Source: Bacillota bacterium
GTDB lineage: Bacteria; Bacillota; DTU030; DUMP01
Length of the DNA: 8,327 nt
Direction: 5' to 3'
NCBI GenBank assembly: GCA_012735455.1
Contig: JAAYHG010000149.1
Coordinates: 1-8,327, forward strand
A program made the translations under genes and the position numbers. A model generated the notes under the pieces. It worked only from the letters and a program-made list of their open reading frames with translations. It did not search any database and was not told where the DNA came from. Positions 1-4,824 of this stretch are shown here, in pieces. The number at the start of each line of letters is the position of its first letter. Position 1 is the first letter of the stretch.

Positions 1-1426
1 AAGGAACCGAGGGCGTAGAGGTGATTACCTCTACACCAAATTTTCTTCTTAGCCGTTCCATGGTAACGTCAATATGAACATCGCCCATGCCGGAGCAGAT
101 CAACTCGCGGGTTTCCACTTCTTTACGAACGGTGATGGTTGGATCTTCTTCCATTAGCCGTGCTAAGCCAGTACTAAGCTTGTCTTCGTCACCTTTAGAT
201 TTCGCTGCTATGGCTACAGAGTAAGAGGGCGCAGGGAACTTAAGCGCAGGCAGGGTTAGGCCACGGTCTTTCTCGTTGCACAAGGTGTCCCCTGTAGCTG
301 TCTCCTGAAGCTTGGCAACGGCGCCAATGTCTCCAGTTCCCACAGCGTTTACAGGGTTTTGGACCTTACCTCTTGGTATAAACACCTGACCTACTCTCTC
401 GGCCTTTTCCTTACTTGTGTTGTAGACAGTGCTGTCCGAGGTAAAGTTGCCCCGAAAAACGCGGAAGTACGTCAGCTTGCCCACAAAGGGGTCCGCCACT
501 GTCTTAAAAGCCTGGGCCACTAACGAGCCGTTTGGATCAGCCTCAATAAAGATTTCCTCCCCGTTTTCCATAGCCGGAACAGCGGGACGATCTAGAGGTG
601 ACGGCAGATAATGAACAATGGCGTCCAGCAAGAGTTGCGAGCCTTTGTTTTGATAGGCAGCCCCACACAGTACGGGGAAAAGCTTGCCTTCTAGAGTGCC
701 GCGGCGCAGTCCTTGAACAATCTCGTCTTGAGACAACTCTTCGCCGTCAAGGTACTTCATGGTAAGCTCATCATCGGTTTCAGCAGCGGCTTCGATCAGT
801 TTTTCCCGGTGTTCTTCAGCCATGCTAAGTAAGTCTTCCGGAATGGAAGTCTCCTTGAGCTTGGTGCCTTCAAAATAGAAGGCTTTCATGTTTACAAGAT
901 CAACAATGCCGCGAAAGTTTGCTTCTTGCCCAATGGGAAGTTGCAATGCAATGGCCCGCGGTGAGAGCTCGGATTGGATTTGCTCCAAGGTCCGCGTAAA
1001 GTTTGCATTTTCGCGGTCCAGCTTGTTGACAAAAACGAGGCGCGGAAGGCCTTTTTCCTCCGCCATGCGCCAGACACGGTGGGTATTGATCTCTACTCCC
1101 GAAGCTGCGCAGGCAAGAACCAAAGCAGCGTCAGCAACACTGAGTGCACCGATGACATCACCAATGAAGTCAGCGTAACCTGGGGTGTCAAGTAGATTTA
1201 CTTTGTGACCCGTCCATTCACAGGGTAGCAAGGCGGCATTGATAGTTATTTTACGCTTGATTTCATCCGGATCGTAATCGGCTACTGTGTTACCTTCGTC
1301 TACTCGTCCCAGCCGATCACTGCCACCACTGGTGTAAAGGAGGGCCTCTGCCAGGGAGGTTTTGCCTGCGCTCCCATGGGAAATCAGTGCAACGTTGCGT
1401 ATTTTGTCAGTTGCATAGTCCTTCAA
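1..1426 (-). CDS. EF-G-like translation factor GTPase (EF-G2 type), N-terminal 475 codons, 3' end outside window
   Basis: This is a translational GTPase of the elongation factor G family, cut by the left window edge; full-length relatives have roughly 670-700 residues. It reads without a stop from a TTG at 1424-1426, preceded by AAGGGGG with an 8-nt spacer. No in-frame ATG lies near that point. The GTPase domain covers about residues 8-275: P-loop SHGSAGKTS (16-24), switch II DTPGYADF (80-87), base-recognition NKLD (134-137) and CGAAYQNKG (254-262). A domain II beta-barrel follows (about 300-385), then the start of domain III with SGMGDVHID (445-453), matching the EF-G SGMGELHLD signature. 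It differs from housekeeping FusA in having Tyr84 where the catalytic His of DTPGH normally sits and RKITI (58-62) instead of RGITI. Those changes fit the EF-G2/EF-G-like paralogue group, whose cellular role is poorly defined. Family assignment is secure; paralogue class is inferred from these motifs. It lies 175 nt downstream of ddl and may have its own promoter. Confidence 0.93.
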   Translation of the reverse strand, partial: MKDYATDKIRNVALISHGSAGKTSLAEALLYTSGGSDRLGRVDEGNTVADYDPDEIKRKITINAALLPCEWTGHKVNLLDTPGYADFIGDVIGALSVADAALVLACAASGVEINTHRVWRMAEEKGLPRLVFVNKLDRENANFTRTLEQIQSELSPRAIALQLPIGQEANFRGIVDLVNMKAFYFEGTKLKETSIPEDLLSMAEEHREKLIEAAAETDDELTMKYLDGEELSQDEIVQGLRRGTLEGKLFPVLCGAAYQNKGSQLLLDAIVHYLPSPLDRPAVPAMENGEEIFIEADPNGSLVAQAFKTVADPFVGKLTYFRVFRGNFTSDSTVYNTSKEKAERVGQVFIPRGKVQNPVNAVGTGDIGAVAKLQETATGDTLCNEKDRGLTLPALKFPAPSYSVAIAAKSKGDEDKLSTGLARLMEEDPTITVRKEVETRELICSGMGDVHIDVTMERLRRKFGVEVITSTPSVP

Positions 1427-1538
1427 TTATGATTCCCCCTTACTTATCAAGGCTCGACTGCCTCGTCCTTACCTGTAATTCGGTAGGATCGTTCACTTTT
1501 CCTTCTTAGAACGTAGTGACAATACCAAAAGTACTACC

Positions 1539-1566
1539 AGTATATAGTATACCCTTAGTTTACCCT
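1539..1566 (-). promoter_or_regulatory. Possible promoter region of the EF-G-like gene
   Basis: On the minus strand two TATACT hexamers (complements of 1546-1551 and 1539-1544) lie in tandem about 110 nt before the TTG start. Just upstream of them AGGGTA occurs twice, 11 bp apart (complements of 1561-1566 and 1550-1555), about one helical turn. No convincing -35 hexamer sits at the right distance, so this is only a candidate. No terminator was seen after ddl, and read-through from ddl could equally drive the gene. Confidence 0.25.
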
Positions 1567-1601
1567 AGAGTGTCTTTCATTGTCCCCCTTGGTTCCCGGT
1601 A

Positions 1602-2636
1602 TCAAGTTGCGTTTCGCCTCCGGTCACTAAAACGTTCCAATGCGAGGACCAACAAGCGATCAATTAGGTCGGGATATGATAGCCCTGTGGCTTGCCAAAG
1701 CCGTGGGTACATGGAGTATCTAGTAAAGCCAGGAATGGTGTTTATTTCGTTCAGTATCACTCGACCCGTGTCGCGATGGATGAAAAAGTCCACCCGTGCC
1801 ATACCGCTACAGTCTATTGCCTGGAAGGCGGCCACAGCCAGAGCGCGCACCTCTTCGCTTACTGCGGCAGGAACAGGGGCTGGAATAAGAAGATCGGAAC
1901 CACCCTCACTATATTTAGCGCCATAATCATAGAACTCATTGTGGGGAACAATCTCTCCGATTATCGATGCCTCAGGGAAATCGTTGCCCAAGACCGAGCA
2001 CTCTATCTCACGACAAGGAATGTACTCTTCTACAATTACTTTACGGTCATAGCTACAGGCTAGTTTCAGGGCTTGGGCCAATTCTGCTTTGTCGTTAGCC
2101 TTGCTGACGCCTACGCTGGAGCCGAGATTAGCTGGTTTAACAAACACCGGTAAACCAAGTTTTGCCACGATGTCTTCCAATACGCTCTCAGGGTCTTCTT
2201 CGAAGTGGCGACGCCAGGCTACGGTATAGGCGGCTATCGGAAAGTTGTTGGCACGAAAGATTTGTTTCATTATGACCTTATCCATACCTATAGATGAGGC
2301 TAGTACATCAGCACCGACGTAGGCTACACCACACATTTCAAACAGTCCTTGAATTGTGCCGTCTTCGCCATAAGGTCCATGGAGAACAGGGAAGATAACG
2401 TCCAGTGAAGATAGAAGGGCGGTTGGTGCTGGGCCACCGGGGTCTTTAGTTCCCTGTTTGAGGGCTTCCCAAGGATTGCCTTCAGTAAGCCAGCCGCCGC
2501 ATTTGGTAATACCGATGAGTACAGGTTCGTACCGATCCCGAGGCAGAAACTGGATTACTGATTCAGCCGACATAAGTGAAACTTCATGCTCACCAGATTG
2601 ACCACCGAAAACGATACCTACTTTTTTTACCGGCAT
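1602..2636 (-). CDS. ddl: D-alanine--D-alanine ligase
   Basis: This cytoplasmic ATP-grasp ligase joins two D-alanines through an acyl-phosphate intermediate, supplying the terminal dipeptide of the peptidoglycan stem peptide. The 344 residues are full length. Visible motifs are GGQSGEHEVS (11-20, with Glu18 as the N-terminal substrate-binding acid), HGPYGEDGTIQG (86-97), VKPANLGSSVGVS (166-178, the Ser-containing loop), FYDYGAKY (235-242, the omega loop) and NEINTIPGFT (296-305, metal-binding Glu and Asn). The Tyr-containing FYDY..KY omega loop is the D-Ala-D-Ala type; D-Ala-D-Lac ligases of the VanA kind lack it. The ATG at 2634-2636 is preceded by AGGAG with an 8-nt spacer, which fixes the start. 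The gene begins 32 nt after the DUF2508 stop codon with no terminator between, so the two are probably cotranscribed. No hairpin-plus-T-run follows it. Confidence 0.97.
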   Translation of the reverse strand: MPVKKVGIVFGGQSGEHEVSLMSAESVIQFLPRDRYEPVLIGITKCGGWLTEGNPWEALKQGTKDPGGPAPTALLSSLDVIFPVLHGPYGEDGTIQGLFEMCGVAYVGADVLASSIGMDKVIMKQIFRANNFPIAAYTVAWRRHFEEDPESVLEDIVAKLGLPVFVKPANLGSSVGVSKANDKAELAQALKLACSYDRKVIVEEYIPCREIECSVLGNDFPEASIIGEIVPHNEFYDYGAKYSEGGSDLLIPAPVPAAVSEEVRALAVAAFQAIDCSGMARVDFFIHRDTGRVILNEINTIPGFTRYSMYPRLWQATGLSYPDLIDRLLVLALERFSDRRRNAT

Positions 2637-2668
2637 AAGGCCATCTCCTCTTTCTACTTCTCGTTCCT

Positions 2669-2908
2669 CTAGCGCACTGCCTTTTGAAAAAGCTGTTCTT
2701 TAGAGAGTTGAAATACGTCGCGTTTCAGCAGTCGGAGCAGGTACAGGTAGCGTAGACGTGCTGCCCGTTCCCAAAATATCGCGAAGTCAACAAGATAAGG
2801 GTCCGTTACCTCAGAGAAAAAACGTTCCGCTTGGTGCCAATCTTCTTTTGCCTCCCGTATTAAGGTAAGGGGATCATTATTTACAAGGTTTTCTCGCAAC
2901 GAATCCAT
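2669..2908 (-). CDS. Small DUF2508 (YaaL-type) protein
   Basis: This is a soluble helical protein of 79 residues with no signal peptide or membrane segment. The central pattern, with ...REAKEDWHQAERFF then TDPYLVDFAI then an aromatic-rich RLRYLYLLRLLKR (roughly residues 17-64), matches the DUF2508 family of Bacillota, typified by Bacillus subtilis YaaL. The function of that family is unknown. An ATG six codons upstream (2924-2926) would add MGAGGE. I prefer the ATG at 2908 because those six codons consist largely of the ribosome binding site GGGAGGAG, and because the predicted promoter would leave the upstream ATG without a leader. The spacer to the chosen ATG is short, about 4 nt from GGAGG, so the longer form cannot be excluded. 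The gene probably forms an operon with ddl 32 nt downstream; in many Bacillota the family is instead found near recR. Confidence 0.85.
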   Translation of the reverse strand: MDSLRENLVNNDPLTLIREAKEDWHQAERFFSEVTDPYLVDFAIFWERAARLRYLYLLRLLKRDVFQLSKEQLFQKAVR

Positions 2909-2931
2909 TTCTCCTCCCGCCCCCATTTAGT

Positions 2932-2959
2932 ATTATCCTGAAGTTTCTTCAGGCTGCAA
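2932..2959 (-). promoter_or_regulatory. Candidate promoter of DUF2508-ddl with an inverted repeat in the spacer
   Basis: Read on the minus strand, TTGCAG (complement of 2954-2959) and GATAAT (complement of 2932-2937) are separated by 16 nt and resemble -35 and -10 boxes; the -10 matches consensus at 5 of 6 positions and the -35 at only 3. The spacer is almost entirely an inverted repeat, CCTGAAG-AAA-CTTCAGG (2937-2953), whose last base is the first base of the -10 box. No T-run follows, so it is not a terminator. An operator is the simplest reading. The predicted start lies close to 2925, giving a leader of about 17 nt to the ATG at 2908. Confidence 0.4.
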
Positions 2960-3019
2960 GAATCCCCAGGGTACTAAAAACTATGCCCTCTTCGTAATTA
3001 TGTTTCTAGAAATGATACC

Positions 3020-4228
3020 CTAAAATTCGATCCAAGCTTTAAGCCAGTCATGGTTATCCGGGGGAGAGGTAAAGACGATACCTGCCAATCCTTCGCTTTT
3101 TACCGTCTGGGCTACTCCTGAGGCTGCCGTACCGGGTGCCGCCAACAACAACTTGGTCGGACTGAGATGGCGCCTGACGTGTTTCATGGCTAGGGCAAAG
3201 TCTTGTAAAGGAGACGCCAGAATATACCAGTCTACACCTAGCAATGAGGCAGGCATCTCGGATGCCAAAGAGGCGGTCTCCAGGCTTATGGCCCTGGAGA
3301 TGCCCTTTTGCCTGCCTTTGAGTTGGGCAAGATAAACCAGGTCAGCTGGTAATTTGGCTTGATAACACCAGCTCTGATGTCGAGGAAGCTTCTCCCTGCC
3401 ACCTGGTACAATGCGAAAAAGTGAAAGCGAGTGCTCTTTAGCCAGCCCTGCCCAAGTTTTCTCTTGTTCCGGGTAGATGAAAACTCCTCTCAGCCACGGA
3501 AGCCATGGCTCCCAACCCTGAGGGTCACCAGTTGGTACGGCGAAAAAACTAGGCCAAGGCGGCCTACAGATAGGTATTTTGATAACCGTACCGAGGCCGG
3601 TGGAAACAATACTTTTTCTTAGGCGGTAGCGTGAAATACCGAGCTTATCTGCTATCTGTTCATCATCTCCTCCCTCTGTCACTAGTGCCCAATCGGGCCA
3701 TGAAGCCAGCGGGTTCACAATGCAGCAGGTGACACCTTTTAGGAGATTAGACAACTTTGTGTTTTCCCAGCAGTTTCCTCTCAGATGGAGGGCATTCTTT
3801 TTTTTGTTGTCAGGGGCGGTGCAAAGAACAGCTCTTTTGTTTAGTACGCAAAGAACATTTTTCTCTTTTCCCTTACCGCGCTGTTCAAGGCGAAAAAAAC
3901 CTGGCTGCAAGATTCCCGGTGAACCATTATAGGGGGAGGCAAACAGTACTTTATTTCCCTCCCTAATCTGCAACAGGGACCAGGGCAGTAGGAGCTGGAC
4001 ATGACGTTCAGGGGGACAAAGCCCTAATCGCAAGTGTTCCCAAGTACTGTGGTCGCAAACACCAGTTGCTTCAAGCCCCTGGTTTGTCTGGTAACGCCTT
4101 AGCCACTTTTCAGTCTCGGGACCCCAAGAACCGTCTGTCTTTAGCTGAACCCCTAGCTGGAAGGCTAAGCTCTCCTGTAGGACTCTTACCTCCCGACCGC
4201 ATGCCCCTCGGCTAAGGAAGACTGTCAC
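3020..4228 (-). CDS. Mosaic cell-wall-binding protein: PG_binding_1, possible L,D-transpeptidase-like, LysM-like and GH18-like modules
   Basis: I do not recognise this 402-residue protein as a named gene. Residues 10-69 form a PG_binding_1 repeat (REVRVLQ...LKTDGSWGPETEKWLRRYQ...TGVCDHSTW). Residues about 75-172 loosely follow the order of a YkuD L,D-transpeptidase: strand-rich start, SPGILQPGFFRL (103-114) where TP.G.F is usual, then LHLRGNCW (147-154) where HG..S.GC is usual; the match is weak. Residues about 183-219 resemble a diverged LysM (DEQIADKLGISRYRLRK ending GTVIKIP). Residues about 247-402 resemble the C-terminal half of a GH18 barrel, with VDWYILASP, LSPTKLLLAAPG and EGLAGIVF, but I see no DxxDxE catalytic motif. 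The start is the GTG at 4228, preceded by GGAGGTGA with a 5-nt spacer. A longer frame to a TTG at 4291 would begin inside the speD terminator and is rejected. There is no signal peptide, as in mother-cell spore proteins such as SleL (LysM-LysM-GH18). Confidence 0.8.
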   Translation of the reverse strand: MTVFLSRGACGREVRVLQESLAFQLGVQLKTDGSWGPETEKWLRRYQTNQGLEATGVCDHSTWEHLRLGLCPPERHVQLLLPWSLLQIREGNKVLFASPYNGSPGILQPGFFRLEQRGKGKEKNVLCVLNKRAVLCTAPDNKKKNALHLRGNCWENTKLSNLLKGVTCCIVNPLASWPDWALVTEGGDDEQIADKLGISRYRLRKSIVSTGLGTVIKIPICRPPWPSFFAVPTGDPQGWEPWLPWLRGVFIYPEQEKTWAGLAKEHSLSLFRIVPGGREKLPRHQSWCYQAKLPADLVYLAQLKGRQKGISRAISLETASLASEMPASLLGVDWYILASPLQDFALAMKHVRRHLSPTKLLLAAPGTAASGVAQTVKSEGLAGIVFTSPPDNHDWLKAWIEF

Positions 4229-4260
4229 TAGTATCACCTCCGAGTGGAGAGCTGCATACC

Positions 4261-4288
4261 AGCATATGTAACGGTGGTCATTAAGGTG
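4261..4288 (-). promoter_or_regulatory. Candidate sigma-K-like sporulation promoter
   Basis: On the minus strand CACC (complement of 4285-4288) is followed after exactly 16 nt by CATATGCT (complement of 4261-4268). The Bacillus sigma-K consensus is mACm-N16-CATAnnnTA; all positions match except the last A, which is G here. Transcription would begin near 4253, leaving a leader of about 25 nt carrying the GGAGGTGA site (4234-4241). The vegetative alternative (TTGCAC with CATATG) matches sigma-A poorly. Such short motifs can occur by chance, so the call rests mainly on exact spacing, position and the type of protein downstream. Confidence 0.42.
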
Positions 4289-4289
4289 C

Positions 4290-4317
4290 AAAAAAAGAAA
4301 CCCCTCAACGGGGTTTC
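4290..4317 (-). terminator. Intrinsic terminator of speD
   Basis: On the minus strand GAAACCCC (complement of 4310-4317), a 5-nt loop GTTGA (4305-4309) and GGGGTTTC (complement of 4297-4304) form a perfect 8-bp stem followed by seven T residues (4290-4296). It starts 21 nt beyond the speD stop codon and ends just before the candidate promoter of the next gene, separating the two transcription units. Confidence 0.93.
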
Positions 4318-4338
4318 TTATGACAATAGTACTGACTC

Positions 4339-4713
4339 TTAGGATTTGGGTATTGGCGGAACCTCCTCGAATAGACCACGTTTCATCTCAGCTACGGTAA
4401 CCTTGTCCGCCTGAAAAGCGGAAAGTATATATTCATAGGCGTCCCAGGGGTCCACCTCATCGCCACAAGTAAAGACGTCCACAGCCGCATAACCGAGTTC
4501 TGGCCAGGTGTGAATGGCCAAGTGAGATTCGGATATGATCACGACACCACTTACTCCCTGCGGGCTAAATCGGTGAAAAGCTACCTCACGAACCTCTGCG
4601 CCAGCAGAGAGTGCTGCGTCGACAAAGGTCTTTTCAATCTGGGTTGGATCATTCAATAGAGTGGAATCACACCCGAAAAACTCGGCTAGGATGTGACGCC
4701 CCAGTGCTTTCAT
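4339..4713 (-). CDS. speD: S-adenosylmethionine decarboxylase proenzyme
   Basis: This pyruvoyl-dependent enzyme decarboxylates S-adenosylmethionine to give the aminopropyl donor for spermidine synthesis. The 124-residue length is that of the short class 1B enzymes of Bacillus and Thermotoga. Self-cleavage is expected between Glu62 and Ser63 in [14 protein letters not shown] (59-72), with Ser63 becoming the pyruvoyl group; His68 and Cys83 (FTCGD) occupy the same numbered positions as the processing and catalytic residues of the Thermotoga maritima enzyme. The ATG at 4711-4713 is chosen because GGAGG lies 7 nt upstream; a TTG 12 codons earlier has no such site and would fall at the predicted transcription start. 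The gene has a near-consensus promoter and its own terminator. No spermidine synthase gene is in the window. An inverted repeat around the promoter suggests control by a DNA-binding regulator. Confidence 0.97.
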   Translation of the reverse strand: MKALGRHILAEFFGCDSTLLNDPTQIEKTFVDAALSAGAEVREVAFHRFSPQGVSGVVIISESHLAIHTWPELGYAAVDVFTCGDEVDPWDAYEYILSAFQADKVTVAEMKRGLFEEVPPIPKS

Positions 4714-4729
4714 TTCCCGCCCTCCCTCA

Positions 4730-4788
4730 AATATCTTGATTATGGTCAACTAAGATTTTAACAGAGTCTGGCGCGATGTCAAGATATT
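4730..4788 (-). repeat. Inverted repeat bracketing the speD promoter core
   Basis: AATATCTTGA at 4730-4739 and its exact reverse complement TCAAGATATT at 4779-4788 form perfect 10-bp arms, 49 bp centre to centre. On the minus strand one arm overlaps the -35 box and the other falls just after the predicted transcription start. Only one arm would be in the mRNA, so a paired DNA operator is more likely than an RNA hairpin. Confidence 0.6.
4755..4782 (-). promoter_or_regulatory. Sigma-A promoter of speD
   Basis: On the minus strand a perfect TTGACA (complement of 4777-4782) is followed after 16 nt by TAAAAT (complement of 4755-4760), one mismatch from TATAAT. The predicted transcription start is near 4748, giving a leader of about 35 nt. 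This is the best vegetative promoter in the window. It lies just after the membrane-protein gene, with no terminator between, so read-through from the glycosyltransferase operon could add to speD expression. Confidence 0.82.
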
Positions 4789-4824
4789 CTAAGGCGGTTA
4801 GAGGCTTTGGTGGAATTCCTGCGT

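Noticed and set aside
1516..1926. Plus-strand open frame of 136 codons, plus other plus-strand frames such as 7194-7550 and 5087-5389
   Set aside because: They lie almost wholly antisense to well-supported genes (ddl, glycosyltransferase, membrane protein), show no recognisable domains and have compositions typical of shadow frames.
1602..2636. Vancomycin-resistance type D-Ala-D-Lac ligase
   Set aside because: The omega loop FYDYGAKY with its Tyr is the D-Ala-D-Ala form, and no vanH or vanX neighbours are present.
2941..3019. Terminator after the mosaic wall protein
   Set aside because: Only short self-complementary pieces such as TTTCTAGAAA are present, without a GC-rich stem followed by a T-run.
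4229..4291. N-terminal extension of the mosaic wall protein to a TTG at 4291
   Set aside because: It would begin within the T-run of the speD terminator, has no ribosome binding site, and would place the candidate promoter inside the coding region. The GTG at 4228 has a near-perfect site.
4714..4749. N-terminal extension of speD to a TTG at 4749
   Set aside because: It would start at about the predicted transcription start and lacks a ribosome binding site. The ATG at 4713 gives the family length and residue numbering.
4740..4824. SAM riboswitch upstream of speD
   Set aside because: The predicted leader is only about 35 nt and no riboswitch-like multi-helix structure or terminator lies between promoter and start codon.
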